In this document: piece by piece, positions 1-12,070 of the stretch | How positions within the stretch are numbered: the first letter of the stretch is position 1 | How the letters are laid out: each line of letters starts with the position of its first letter | Translations under genes and position numbers: made by a program | Notes under the pieces: model-generated | The model's input: only the letters and a program-made list of their open reading frames with translations | The model's database searches: none | Told to the model about the DNA's origin: nothing | Assembly (NCBI GenBank): GCA_034359265.1 | Contig: CP136898.1 | Span: 44,415,501-44,479,500, forward strand | Direction of reading: 5' to 3' | Length of the DNA: 64,000 nt | DNA from: Canna indica | Lineage: Eukaryota; Streptophyta; Magnoliopsida; Zingiberales; Cannaceae

Positions 1-640
1 CAGAAGGCAAGCACCCGCGCCACCGGTATCCCCACCCCATAGAAGGAGCCTAGGTTGATGTTGGCGCTGGTGCACGACCATGTGCTCCCCCTGCAGCACC
101 TAACACCTCATTATCTGTGGGAAGTTCCCTAGCTTGCATATGTCGATGATGGGGAGCACGACAGCCGTCAGCTTGACAATGGCAGCATCCGACGTGAACA
201 TGCATGCTCACATGTTCCTAATAGTCGCTGCCATGGAGGCAACGCTAGATTTAGGGTCGGGCACGAGGCCGCAGAGCAGGACCATGATCTTGTAACACCA
301 CCACTCGAAGCACACGGAGACAACTTATAATCACGAGGTTGAGCAGCGTTCACTAGTTGCGGAAGCTCTCTATAGTGAAGTAGAGCCTCAATGCACTCGG
401 GCATGCCGAAGAAGTAGATATAGAGAAGGAAGAGGAGGTTGAAATTTTTTACTACAACCCTATAAATGTCGAGATGGAGGAGAAAGACAAGAACATAGTA
501 ACGAGAAGGTGAAGGACGACAGCGAGGAGAGCAATAGGTGATAGGGAGGGTAATGGAATGGCACGACGAGAAGGTCAAGAGGGAGGCGAGGATGTAAGAG
601 TGGACGACAGCATTGTCTAGCCACAAAGGCAAGAACTTTT
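1..640 (-). pseudogene. MATE-type efflux transporter remnant
   Basis: On the minus strand, short stretches in different frames read like a plant MATE (multidrug and toxic compound extrusion, DTX) transporter: a segment like FEWWCYKIMVLLCGLVPDP around 260-320, then MFTSDAAIVKLTAVVLPI around 150-210, then a glycine-rich piece near 1-60. The order matches the family, but the pieces are joined by frameshifts and stops, and the longest open frame (168-632) is not the transporter frame throughout. MATE proteins are 12-helix proton or sodium antiporters of plasma or vacuolar membrane. The copy runs off the left edge, so its 3' part is unseen. No introns are evident between recognisable pieces. It is probably a dead, possibly processed copy. 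The family call comes from residue recognition only. Confidence 0.6.
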
Positions 641-1070
641 TTTTAAAAAAATCATCTGTTGTTTATTGATTTGTCTATATAAGTATATAACTAATAAAAA
701 ATTAATATTTTAATTACTGATTAGGACACCAGATTAGTATAATTGATGTTAATTAAAAACTTTTGATTTACTTAAATTAAAATTTTAGATTTATTAATTT
801 TGCTATAATTTGAATTAAATTCATTAATTTATCCTTATATAAATGACGCTTGATAGAAATATATATATTTAAAGTCAGAATACACTGTTATTACTGAATT
901 CAACATTACATACAACCAAGCATAGTGTGCACAAAAGCATACAACCAGCTTGCAGGAATAGCCATAGTCATGGCAAAACCCTAAAAGCATTCATGACAGA
1001 GTAACTAAGATAACAAAAGGAACAGATCCAGATTGTAAGTGGAGTTATATTCACGAAGAGTGCAGACGAT
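641..1070. other. intergenic AT-rich spacer and BI-1 3' UTR
   Basis: Positions 641-880 are strongly AT-rich with no coding signal. About 880-1070 is the likely 3' untranslated region of the minus-strand BI-1 gene. On that strand it shows TTGTATGTAATG-type far-upstream polyadenylation sequence near 910-930. The exact cleavage site is not visible. Confidence 0.5.
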
Positions 1071-4000
1071 CTATGACCTCTTCTTTCTTTTCTTCTCCTC
1101 GGACTTGTCAGATGCATTCTTCAGCTGCACCAGAAACCAAAGAAAAGAATCAGAACCTCCCAACTCAAATTGATCAACTGTACAAAATAGAACTAATATT
1201 CAGCATACCATAATTATGAGAATACGAACAAACACTGCAAGGAAATCTGTGAAGAGGGTCAGTGCATGTTTCACATAGTCCAAGTCTCCAAGATGGGCCC
1301 TCTCTATAATCTCTTGGGTGTCATATATCATGTAGCCCAGGAATACCAGCAATCCAAAATACAGCTGGGAGAGACAAATCATAAATGAATTAGAATAAAA
1401 CAGGGCAAGGAATATTGTAATGTCTTCTTTTTCCTGCTGAAATATTATAGAAGCTTACCTCAATCTTAAATGCAGCTGTAGATTGGCCAAAGATGGAGCT
1501 AGCAAACTGCAGCCACAGGAGGATGGTAAGGCCAGCAGATAGCAGACCACCCAAATAAAGGAACTCTCTCCTCTTAGCTACAATTGCTGCTCCTGAGAAA
1601 CAAGCAAATGCAATAGCGGTCCCCATAAAAGCAGTGACCAATATACTGCAAAAATAGAGTTTGACAATCATTAAACTCGAATATCAGAATTTTTTGATGA
1701 AATCTACAAAAACTGGGGCCAACTCACGAAAGAATGACATCTAAAAAGACCACACAGCTAAAAACAATTAGTCACATTCAACATAATGAATTGCCAGATT
1801 TTGACAGCCTTCATGGTGCTCATATGGCACATCAGACACCTCTAGCTCGTGCATAACTACTTGGTTTTATTCATGTTTTGGATTTGCTTTGAAAGTTTAG
1901 CGGATTACAAAAATTGTGCCCAGGAATTAGGATGAATTCTATTCAGCAAACAGATTGCTAAAGAAGTCAAGTATCTAAGTAATGCAAAAATAACAAAGTT
2001 TGCCAGCATAGATTAATGTACAGAAAAGATGTCAACATGCAGTGAGTTCAATGTATGATGCAGGTTCCTTACTATTTGAGGTATAATACTAGGGATAAAG
2101 ATCATCAAAAACTGCTTAAATGGATTGAGAGAGTAAAAGTAAGAACAGGCCCTTGAATGAATGGAGCCTAATCAAGTTCTAAATGCATTTTTAGTACTGC
2201 ATTATGAGGAAAAGCATGACTAACAACAAACTCTCCATAAGTGAAAAAGGAAATTAGAACGATGAGATAATTTCAGTGTGATAAAAATAAACAACTAAAT
2301 CTAACATAAATGACAATAATGCATCTAATTGTTTTCAAACTAATTCTCAACCATATTTTTACCGTGGATCAAGAGAAATGCACACCCATATCTTATGAAT
2401 AACAATCTAGCATGAAAAGAGATATCCGCTCCAGTTTTTTAAACTACATCTCTACAAGAATTGTTAAAATATGCATATACAAGATGAACAATCATATTTG
2501 GGACTTTAGCATGTATATAAACTGATTGGAGAGTAGTCATGTCCAATTGTCCATAGAATCAAAGAACCATATCTTACAAGGAGGTCACTAATGGGAGTCA
2601 AATATCTGATGATGGACTACATTCCACGTTTTGTCCATGCAAATACATGTTACCATAGAGCAGTGTTGTCCAAGTGCTCAGCCTTTCTTGATAAATTGTA
2701 ATAATTAATAAGACTTAGATGGGTCTACTATCACTATCTTTAGCTCAAATATTTCAAGCAAATGGTTTAAGCCTATGATAACAGGGCAATGATCCCATCA
2801 AGTGGATTTGTGACAAATGGTATCAAGCAGACCTAATCCTAGTCAATGGTGATAGTGCCAAAAAAGGATATGGCTACCTAAGGATGGTGGAGCCACTATT
2901 CAATTAGGCTTCACTTGCCACCAAGTAAGGTATTGGTTCTAACTTAGGCATTTGACTTGACTTGAGGCTTAATGACAACTTTAAAGAAAGAGATAGATTG
3001 TGGCACCTCAATTTGGTCTCACATAAGGTATTCATAGAAAGTTCTATTGATTAATAAGACATTAACAAGACCACCATTAACTTCAACATAAATATTTTTG
3101 GGCAAATGGTTTAGCCTATGTGGATAATGGGCTAGTGATCCCATTATCAATAGATTATCAGGTCCAACAAGAGATGTTGAGTACCATCTTCTCCAAGAAT
3201 TGAGATAGGAATCTGTGGTCAAACTTTAAGATAATTAATTTATGTTAAATATTATAATATTTATTTATAATTATAAAATATATAATTTTCTTGGTCATAT
3301 TACATATTATACTAGCATTTAAGAAGTTAGGTGAATTATTTCAATTAGGCTTGTGCTTTTTAGCACCTATATCCTTTGTGGATTTTAAGAGTGTAGCACC
3401 TTGAGGGTGCCTTTCACTATTGACCAATGTTTTCAAACCCATTTACAACCAAGAACCGGACACCAAAAAAAAGTTAGGTCAACGCTAAAGCTAATCTTCA
3501 TAATAACCAATAAACTTGGGTAAACCCAATGACTTAAGAACCAAACATCAAAACTTGGGTTAATTTTTAGTTTTGTTAATCTCTGCTTGCATCTGTTTTT
3601 TTGTAATTAGGGATTATTCTTTAGTTCTTATGAATAGCCAAGAGTAGTTTGAATTTGTTGTTCTTTTCCATCTTGATTTGGTTGTAATTTGATGAAAAAG
3701 TGATTGGTAGGTGATTATTAATGTTCCTGCAGCCCCCAACAGGAATTTTCACATATTCCTACTTTTAACCTATTTTAATTTTTTTTTTCTGATTCAATCA
3801 AAACAAAATGAACACCAACAAGTGCTTGATAAACAAGCAGGCCTAGCAAATTACTGAAGCATGAATAAGAACAGCAACAATCTGTCATACTGATGTTTCA
3901 TATAAGATATAAAGAACCCATAAAATGCAAGTAAAACACTAAATCTCAATGCATTGTGTCTCTTCCTGACTTCCAAAGTAAAAACTCTGTTAATAAAAAT

Positions 4001-4907
4001 CATCATTCCCCATACTGACATAAAAATCTGTACCTGGAGTCGAAATCAACAGCAAGCTGAATCAGAGGACCAACAGAAGCCCCTTGACAGGCAGAAGCTG
4101 CCATCAGAAGGCCAAACCTCTTTCTCTGTTCCAATAAACAATAAAGTGTTAGAAAAGCTTTATGTATCGTGTCTGAAACGTTGACCATAGATTAGGAACC
4201 AGCAAGCCAATAAAGGAAGGCCAACCTCTTCCCGTGGCGGCACAGATAGCAACCACATAGTGCTACCTAAGCAGCCAAGCAAAGTCAACAAGCCACCAAT
4301 ATTCAGAAGAATGTGCAGATAAGCTCCAATCGCCGATGCCGCAAGAGCACAGCATAGCGTCAAATACACCTGCATCGACCCCAATCAGTAAATCAGCACT
4401 TAGACCTAATTAGACCTAATTAGCAACAAAAAGAAAATGGAAATATGAATATGAACATTGGGGGCACAGCCCATATAAATAACAAAAAAGAAAACAATCT
4501 TCCAACCAACAAGAAATAATCATCCTCAGAAAGAATTAGCACAAACTACGGAAGCCCTAAAACAAAATGGAACGAGAAAACATCATTATCCATCAGAAAC
4601 ACAAACCCTAAGAAGGAAACAATACAATGTTTTATACCGGCAGGAAAATACCATTAAATAAGTTCGATATCAAGCGAGATCGGTCCAAATGTCCGAGAAA
4701 TGGAAACTAATAAACAAAGAACCGGCCAAAAACCAAGATGCAGGGACGAAATAGATCAAATTAGGGCAGCGAGAAGAATAGAGGAAAACGAGGGCAATTT
4801 CGATCGATTCCTACCAGCTTGAGGTGATCTTGGACGGCGGGCGAGATCTGCCTTAAATTTTTGAGCGAACCGTGGCTCCATCTGGCTTGGGAGTAGAAGG
4901 CGTCCAT
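1071..4907 (-). CDS. BI-1: BAX inhibitor-1 family protein, six exons
   Basis: Exons on minus: 4907-4815, 4369-4226, 4125-4034, 1645-1459, 1364-1209, 1124-1071. All introns are GT-AG and the total is 726 nt, 241 residues plus stop, close to the usual plant BI-1 length (about 247). The product starts MDAFYSQARW, has six to seven hydrophobic segments, carries the family motif YDTQEIIERAH and ends in a lysine/arginine-rich tail (KKRKKRS). Known role: an ER-membrane protein that suppresses stress- and BAX-induced cell death and alters ER calcium handling; the charged tail is needed for protection. The ATG was chosen because it opens the only frame matching the family and lies about 100 bp from a TATA box. 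Intron 3 is unusually long (about 2.4 kb) and holds old repeats. No frame damage is seen, so the gene is probably functional. Confidence 0.95.
2740..3230. repeat. decayed repeat inside BI-1 intron 3
   Basis: Two related stretches about 340 bp apart (around 2745-2830 and 3090-3175) share a GCAAATGGTTTA core followed by CCTATG, GGGC and GATCCCAT blocks. The first is followed by TGGTATCAAGCAGACC, which resembles a retroelement primer-binding site. This suggests an old, broken retrotransposon fragment that lengthened the intron. The 67-residue minus-strand frame inside (3019-3222) has no recognisable domain. Confidence 0.35.
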
Positions 4908-5004
4908 CTTTTGTCTATTCTCTTGATACTTCTCGAGCAACCTTGAAGGCTTGAAAGAAATTATTAGTCTTGAATCGAAATGAAATGAGGAACTCCCGTT
5001 TAAA

Positions 5005-5016
5005 TAATATATATAG
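5005..5016 (-). promoter_or_regulatory. TATA box of BI-1
   Basis: On the minus strand the sequence reads CTATATATATTATTT, a good plant TATA box, about 100 bp upstream of the BI-1 ATG at 4907. This predicts a start site around 4970-4985 and a short leader. Confidence 0.65.
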
Positions 5017-6242
5017 CATCCGCCGGTCGTACCTTTGAGCGATTTATTTAGTACATTCTGGATGGTTACGAGTTACGACGAAATAAGGATCGCGCTCACT
5101 GGAAACTTCGTGGAAGCTGCTTCAATCGTCGGATGTATCAGATGAACGAACTCACACCGTCAGATTAAATGACGCGATGCAACCAATGGAAGAACGACAT
5201 GTGGGTGATGAGGCGATAAATTTCATTTTGGTCTAAAAACTTTCGAAATATTTTAATTGGATGCTCGGATGAATGGAACACGGAATGTACTTGAGAAATT
5301 TGTAAAAAGCATAAAATCTTTTTGATAATTTTTTAAAAAAATAAAAAACTTTGTAAGATATTTATTAAAATCATATTTATTTTTTTATAAAAATCTAAAT
5401 GTCATAAAAATATCAAGTTCTTTCAAACCCAATTGATTCATTTCTCAACTCACTCCAACAAAAAGAATGGTTGAACTTAATTTTTTATGAAATTTAGTAA
5501 TTTACCCATTTTTTAGTTGGACCAAACAAATTTTAGATTTTTTAAATGAATCAAAAAATATGATAACTCACTTCAACAAATCAAAATTGTTGAACTTAAT
5601 TTTTTTAAGTGACATTTTCTCATTTTTTTCAGTTGGACCAAAAAAATTAGGTTTTTTTAAATGAATTAGAAAATATTGTGGATTTTTTGGTTGAACAAAA
5701 GATAGCCCTTAAAAATATCAACTTCTTTTTTTTTGTTTGAACCATTTTTTTAAATCAGGTTGAGAAATTAATAACGAGAATTTCGTATTGATATTTTTGG
5801 GGTGCCAATTTTTTTTTCTAGATGCATCACAATTGATTTTTGGGTTTGAATTTTGATTGATCATCTAATCATCAAATTGAAAACTTATAGAATCAAATCT
5901 GCACTTCTCTCAAAATTTAAGTATTCCGATTAGAATTAATATAATTATAAATTAATTTGCACCAAAAGTTCACATATAAAAAAATGTTTGTATTACTTAC
6001 ATGAGTATGTTCGTAATATTTTAAGACTTTCAATGTTAATATAAATCTTTGTTGAATAGATTGTTGAAAAATAATTTTTTTTTGAAATAAAAATCAATTA
6101 GAAATAATATAAAGACTATAAAATTTAACAAATATATTTTTATGATATAAGAAACAATAATAATATTACTTAAGAAATTATTGACAACTAATCCTCTTAA
6201 AAATATGATAAATGATCCATTGGCATACTTTTGTAAAGACTC
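5017..6242. other. BI-1 upstream flank, AT-rich, no gene
   Basis: No coding region is supported. The first about 200 bp past the TATA box are of mixed composition and may hold promoter elements. From about 5230 the sequence is very AT-rich with homopolymer runs and contains the tandem repeat at 5448-5685. The 78-residue minus-strand frame at 6036-6272 is low-complexity and not credible. Confidence 0.5.
5448..5685. repeat. tandem duplication, 118-bp unit, two copies
   Basis: The block beginning ACTCACTCCAACAAA at 5448 recurs at 5566 as ACTCACTTCAACAAA. Both copies continue through GTTGAACTTAATTTTTT, AGTTGGACCAAA and TTTAAATGAATNAAAAAATAT, with small indels. Period 118 bp. Confidence 0.75.
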
Positions 6243-6551
6243 GTTGAAGCTTTGAACATTTGTTGACCACAACCTGACACTAATTATTTTATTTTTTAAA
6301 AAAAATATATAATTAATTACAATGAAAATAAAAAAAATTAATTAATTTTTTGAAAAAAAAAAAAATTGTCAATAAGAATTCCTTACCCTAGTAGCATCAA
6401 GTCAAAGTAGTGCTTGGCAACCATGTTACTTTTACATTTCACTTCCTCTTTAGGATTGATCATAATTAAACATCCAAAGATATTTGCAATTCATAATACA
6501 TAAGTTAGATATTTTCATTATAACAATATATTATAATTTTGTAATATAATA
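6243..6551. repeat. left flank of outer Tat element, copy 1 of a duplicated block
   Basis: Starts GTTGAAGCTTTGAACATTTG and ends in TAATA directly before the LTR at 6552. A diverged copy occupies 37524-37836 in the same orientation and also ends in TAATA before an LTR. Similarity stops abruptly to the left of the GTTGAAGC start in both places. Confidence 0.8.
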
Positions 6552-7035
6552 TGGACTAGATTAAAACTATTGTGCCCAATAGGATTAGACCCAGCAACGC
6601 CTCACAACTCACCTCAAGCCGAACTAGACGGCTCCGCCAAGGGCTCCACCCGGTCATACTCTTGAACTTGACTCGAGCTAGACCGAATGACTTCGCCCGA
6701 AGGCTTCACCCGGTCATACAATGATATCCACATCCTTTTTTATCACGAGAGATACATCATTACAAGCTCATCATCTTCGAGATCAGCCTCGACCAATTCT
6801 GAGTAATATCCCTGTGAGATTATCAGGCAGCATCATTACTTCCACCTACAATAAATACTGACATGGCACGCCTCAGGTACCCTAAGTGTCATATTCTATA
6901 ATCTCCACCTTGGAGTCCTACTAACTTGAGCGTCAGAGTGTCTTTTGCAGTCTTGCTGCCGTCGCCGCTGGAGTTGCATCTGATCGGGAGAGACAGCGAC
7001 CCGGACCAGACTACTCTAATCTTTAGGCAGGAATA
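6552..7035 (+). repeat. 5' LTR of outer Tat element, with PBS
   Basis: Begins TGGACTAGATT after TAATA. It shares with three other LTRs in the window the blocks CCTTGGAGTC and ACTTGAGCGTC, a GAGTGTCTTTTGCAG stretch, and a terminal AGGAATA (others AGGAACA). It is followed after two bases by TGGCACCCATTGTGGGG (7038-7054), a Tat-type primer-binding region, here diverged from the TGGCGCCCACCGTGGGG of the sister copy at 18620. Confidence 0.8.
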
Positions 7036-7054
7036 TTTGGCACCCATTGTGGGG

Positions 7055-7984
7055 CCGAGTAAAGCTTACCTCCCCACAACAGTTGGAACCTGGAGCCAAG
7101 CGATCGCCGCCACACGCCAACGGCAACGACCCAACGATGACGATCATCTGCAACCTAGTGACGTTGAAACAACGAGGAGTGACGCTACGGCACTAGTCCA
7201 GCCTCATATAGAAGAACCCCAGAATCGAATAAATGACTTAGAGGCAAAGAACCAATGGTTAGCAGCCCAGGTTGAGATATTGAAACGATCCCGAGGACAA
7301 ATCCCGGCTGACCTATTTCAAGAAGAAAGCAACCACTCAAAAAGGAGGAGACCTATTTTCGTCCTTCATGAGGAGGTCTCCAGCACCCCTCGTCAGAAAA
7401 AGGAGAAGGATCCCAAAGCTGGAGAGGTTGCGACTACCCTTCCTATTGATGCAGGACCTTTCATCGAGCATATCATGGCAACACGCCTCTCATTGAAGAG
7501 CAAGTTGTCTACCACTCTGATGCCCTACGATGGTACGGGCGATCCTACAATATATATGATGACGTTCAGGACCATGATGCTCTACCACGGAGCGATCGAC
7601 CCCCGCACTCTATCGAGCTTTTCGAACTTTTCTCAGAAAAACCTCTTTACTGTGGTTTGCTTCCCTCCCAGATTTATCCACTCCTTCGAGGACCTCTCCC
7701 ACGTCTTCCTCAACCGGTTCACCATATCACGGTTCTACCACAAAACGGAGGATGCCCTCCACTATGTTAGGCAGGGGCAATATGACCCCTTAAGGGAGTA
7801 CATATACCGATTTCAGGCTATAGCGGCCAAAATCCCCGACCTCGACCCTCGAGTCGAATTCTTCTCCATCGAATTCGAGATGAAGCCCAGACACTTTGCC
7901 AACCAGATCGCCCCAACGAAGCCCAAGGACATGGTCCAGTTCTAGGAGAAAGCTGTCAGCTACATAGAGATGGAAGAACTCCGA
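7055..7984 (+). pseudogene. gag, first part, outer Tat element
   Basis: Open for most of its length (long frame 6926-7945). It encodes a basic, asparagine-rich N-terminus, a short coiled-coil (NRINDLEAKNQWLAAQVEIL) and then the retrotransposon gag domain from about 7470. The stretch 7610-7680 looks shifted out of frame and back again relative to the family. A TAG at 7942-7944 interrupts the frame, and the Tekay insertion at 7985 splits it 13 codons later. No in-frame ATG near the PBS was found. Gag forms the particle shell that packages element RNA. The 74- to 93-residue opposite-strand frames here are not genes. Confidence 0.75.
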
Positions 7985-10330
7985 TGTAATACCCGAGTTT
8001 CCTAATATAAAAATTTCGTGGTGCAGCCCATCGAGTCGGGAACTAGCCGGGCCGAGTCGTAAGATCGCCACGAGTCACATGTATAATTAATTTAAATTAT
8101 AATCTATTGTTGGCAATTGGGGGATGAGTGTATTGGTTGACTCAAGTTAGGTTGAGATCGGGTTCGCGGATCGAGTCGGGACTTGATCTGGGTTGGGTGG
8201 AGTCGAATGAGGGGGTTTAAGTGAGTACGGGGATATTCTAGTCAAAGGATAAATGGGAATAAAACCCCTCACCCAAGCCACCGTGCGGCTCAAAGGGGAG
8301 AGCCGCACGCAGCCCAAGGTGAAGGGGAGGGGGATTGTGATCGGCGCCGAGTTTGCGTCGACGCCCGAGGAAATCAGGATTCATCTTAATCGAGCCTACC
8401 TTTTGATCCGATCGAGGTGAGTGGTTGGTTTGTTTGTGAGGGGAGGTGGGTGGCCGAACCAAGTAAGCTTTGAAATCGAGTTTTTTACGTGAGTTTTCTT
8501 GTCGATCGATGTGGTTTTCTCGTGTTTGGACTCTAGATGATTAGTATATCGGTGATCTCATGTTTTAGATCGTATTTTTCATATTTTATGGGTTGGACGA
8601 ATAGAGGAAAAAGGGGAAAGGTCATGCCAAAATTTTCGTCAATTTCCTCGAACGTCTTTTAATTCATGGATCGCCTTCTTTCCGTTAAATGTTAGATCTT
8701 TAGATTGATGCTTAGGATTTGTTGTCAAGAGCATGCTCATCCTCCCTAAAGGCTCGGCTGAGCAAGGTGTTACCCTGCTCAAGTCGGCCAAGCAAGGATA
8801 AGGGTGGAATTACAAGTTTGATCGAATTATCTATGCTAGGTTTCATGTTGGGTGGTCTTAATTCATACTTACATGCTTGATGTTAGATTGTATTATATTA
8901 TAAGATTGCTCGCTCATCTTAGAAATTATTAGTAGCTATAGATCTAGATTATCATGCTTAAGGAAATGTTCTTATTAGTGCATACATGGATAGGATTGGT
9001 ATGACATATAAATCAAAGGAAATGTTTCATTAATTTTCAGATATTATGATCAATCATTACTATGTACACTGCATGTTCCTTATCTGTTTTTGGAATTTAA
9101 CCTCCTTAATTCGACATTCACATGATAACTATTTCTGATAGTTATTTTTGGTAAGTATTGTGGATAATGGGAGTCCACGTACTTATCTATGCTTGGTATG
9201 TTCTAATAAATTCTGAAAGAAAGGTTTCGGTACCTAGTTGTGACAATTAACTGAGAGATAAAGTACACTTGCTAGGTTCTACACCTAGGGATAGTTAGCG
9301 GACATCAATACCGTAATAGTGTGACTCGAGGGGAGGATAGGATATGGGTAATGTCCGGAAAGCAAAACACAGGGAAATTTGCACAACCTAGTTTCAGTTG
9401 TGGTTGAGATGGTCTACTATGAAGTGTCATTAGCCGAATGACTACCACACAACTCTGTGATTTATAGGGTCTTGAGATTGCACCAGTGGGCCCACTAGGT
9501 GTTAGAATCGAGTGGCGGAGGGTCTTGAGATTCGGTCAGTGGGTCATGCTGACGGTAGATCAGAATTGGGTGGGATTGTCGGAGGATTTCTGAGGCTAGT
9601 GGCCATCCTAGTCGACGGATCCGTGACATGAATGTCTAGTATGAAATGCCCTTATGGGCTGGTTTTGGTGGTCGACCAGCCTAGTTTTGTAGAGAGGAGC
9701 ACCGAACCTTCCACATCTTTTAGGCCATTAGTGGTCGAGCTATAGTGGAATTGTTAAGGGCCGAAGAGGCCGGTTTACTTATCCTTATGACTTGGCAAAC
9801 TAGCTAACTACTATGGTGTGATCAATTTATAATTCCTTATCTGTATCATATCTTTGCATATTTTATCTTGCCGAGGATTTAAGTGGAGGTTCAGAAGAAT
9901 CGCACATTGAGTTCCTCGCGAACTCGTGGTTTATTTATTGTTGTTTTGTAGAGCCCGACCAGTGAGGTATGGCTTGGTGGCATGGTGTGATTGGAGGGCA
10001 GACGTGGGTGCAGATCTCGTAGCTAGCAGCTCTATAGTCATAGTCGTGTTTGAGTAGAGTCGTGTGTATGCACTGAGTTGGTTCTGTAAAACATTGAGAT
10101 GTCTTCTTGAAAACCTTTGGATGATTCTTTAAAAACTTATGATGTTTTCGAACTTGGTTTGGTTAAACTATTTTCAAACAACTAATAAAGTTTGGTACTG
10201 TTGCTTTTGTTTATGATTTTCATATTAGTTTGGTTGTGCTGTATGAGTTGATGGTCAGTGCATATGGTAGGCTTCGGGGCACCGACACGTACCCTGGCCG
10301 GTCACGCGAATCCTGAGTTGGGGCGTGACA
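7985..10330 (+). repeat. 5' LTR of Tekay element
   Basis: Starts TGTAATACCCGAG and ends GGGCGTGACA; partner copy at 15179-17497. Length 2346 bp, typical of the large LTRs of this clade. The region 8240-8340 is GC-rich and 8500-10300 is noncoding. Short frames such as 8238-8462 (minus) appear in both LTRs and are not genes. Confidence 0.93.
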
Positions 10331-10334
10331 AAGT

Positions 10335-10347
10335 TGGTATCAGAGTG
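10335..10347 (+). promoter_or_regulatory. primer-binding site, initiator tRNA-Met type
   Basis: TGGTATCAGAGTG lies four bases after the 5' LTR end. It matches the 3' end of initiator tRNA-Met, the usual minus-strand DNA primer of Tekay elements. Confidence 0.85.
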
Positions 10348-10547
10348 TTTGGTTAGGTCTTGACTATGACTAGGAATTGGGTACCGAATGAGGTATATGC
10401 TAGCATGCCTGCGTACGGTATAGTTATGCTACGAGATCAGGCAACCATGACTGCACTCAGCGCACCATGCGGTTAGTAACTTAAATTATAACTGAATAAT
10501 TTGGTTGATATTAATGGTGGAATCATTATTTTTTTTATGATAGTGTG

Positions 10548-11535
10548 ATGAAGACTCGTAATGCTGCTCTGAGTGGTAGCAGTAGCAATTCCATCGAACG
10601 CCGGGGCCAAGGCCGGGGGTGAGGCCGAGGTCGGGGCCGAGGCCGTGGAAGAGAACAATCAGAGGAAGACGGCCAGGATTCTGCAGTTGTACAGCTACAA
10701 GCTTAAGTAGCTCAATTAACAGAAGCGCTCCGCAGGGAGCAGGAGTTGAGACAACAGATGCCACAACAGCAATAGCCACCCCAGCCGGTACCCGAGCCCC
10801 CTGTGTTACCGAAGGTGGCTGAGCAGGTAGCACCACAGGTCAGGGATCCAGGAGCACCTACATACATAGACTTCATCAAGTTCAGGCCGCCAGTATTCAC
10901 CGGTATAGACCGGCAGATGGAAGTCATCGAGTTCCTGGGGGACTGTTACGAGCTGTGTATAGAACTGGGGTGTTCGTCAGAGGTGGCGGTACGCATGGTT
11001 GGCCTGTAGCTAAGAAGACCTACCAAGTACTAGTTGCATACCTGGAGGGGTCGTAGGGCAGCACACGCACCACCTCCCACCTGGGATGAATTTAGGGTAG
11101 CTGTAGAGGAGCTGAACCTGTCGATGAGTGTTCGTGATAACCGAGCACGAGACTTCGAGTTGCTGCGTCAATTTGACTCCATATTTGCTCGGTGGTGGAT
11201 GAGGCCCTCCGGAAGGAAGCACTGGTGCCGCTCGAGAGAAATGATGGGCTGTCCAAGAAGAAGTTTCGGCCTCAAGGATCTGGAGGTCGGCCGTGGCATT
11301 CGGAGGGAACTGTGACCATCGCAGATCACTAGTAGAGTCATGGGCACAATAGTATCTAGGGCCGCAGAGGCTCAGGGTCAGGGGTGGTGAGGCAGGCAGA
11401 GACAGTGGGCGCTACTCAGAAGATAGACATGTCGCGATGTGGTCGTTGTAACTGGAAACATTGGGGAGCTTGCTATGGCCGCACAGATGCATGCTTCAGA
11501 TGTGGGCAGGTGTGACACTTTAGGAAGGATTGCTC
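10548..11535 (+). pseudogene. gag of Tekay element with zinc knuckles
   Basis: Begins ATGAAGACTCG. It encodes a glycine/arginine-rich N-terminus (10590-10660), a glutamine-rich stretch, then the capsid-type gag domain (about 10840-11230) and two zinc-knuckle motifs (11434-11535; CRCGRCNWKHWGAC then CFRCGQV-HFRKDC). In-frame stops occur near 10618, 10705, 10770, 11009 and inside the second knuckle. The zinc knuckles normally bind element RNA. The many opposite-strand short frames across 10473-11222 reflect GC-rich repeats, not genes. Confidence 0.75.
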
Positions 11536-11579
11536 GGATAGAGGTGGCCAGAGATCTGAGCTGTCAAGACGAAAGGCGC

Positions 11580-12070
11580 CAATGTTAATGGGGTCAGTGG
11601 CACAAAAGGGTCAGATGCAGAGCAGAGGGCTACAGGCTAGTCACTCTGAGAAACCGTCTGCCCAAGTTTACGCCATGAACTGTGATGGGGCAGAGGCATC
11701 TAGAGCAGTGGTAACAGGTACCATTTTAGTATGTTTATTTGCTGCTTATGTTCTGTTTGATCCGGATGCCACACACTCGTTTATATCTGCCAAATTTGCT
11801 GCTGAGTTACCTATGGCACCTTCCTTGCTCGGTGGGCCATTTGTGGTATCAATGCCTACGGGCGATGCAATTATAGCTAAATCAATTTTTTGAGACTGCG
11901 AAGTGCTCATCTGCGGCCATGCATTGAGGGTAGATTTGACACTCCTGCCCATGCTTGAACTCGACGTCATTCTCCGTATGGATTGGCTGGTATAGCACTT
12001 TGCGTTGCTGGATTATAGGGCTAAGACAGTCATGTTCAGCAAGCCTGGGTTGCCGCAGTTCACCTTCCAA
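11580..12070 (+). pseudogene. retroviral-type aspartic protease, Tekay element
   Basis: The frame 11582-11893 carries the protease core VLFDPDATHSFIS at 11753-11790. Family members have Asp-Ser-Gly at this site; here it reads Asp-Pro-Asp, so the catalytic triad is damaged. A TGA follows at about 11891 and a TAG at about 11992. The enzyme would cut Gag-Pol into mature proteins. Confidence 0.75.

Noticed and set aside
5260..6360. Low-complexity frames and possible MITE in AT-rich flank
   Set aside because: No terminal inverted repeats or target duplication could be found; only the 118-bp tandem repeat is clear.
8238..8462. 74-residue minus frame, similar one at 15281-15541
   Set aside because: Both lie in Tekay LTRs and have no domain.
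10473..11222. Overlapping frames on both strands
   Set aside because: GC-rich gag sequence of the Tekay element gives spurious frames; only the plus gag frame has homology.
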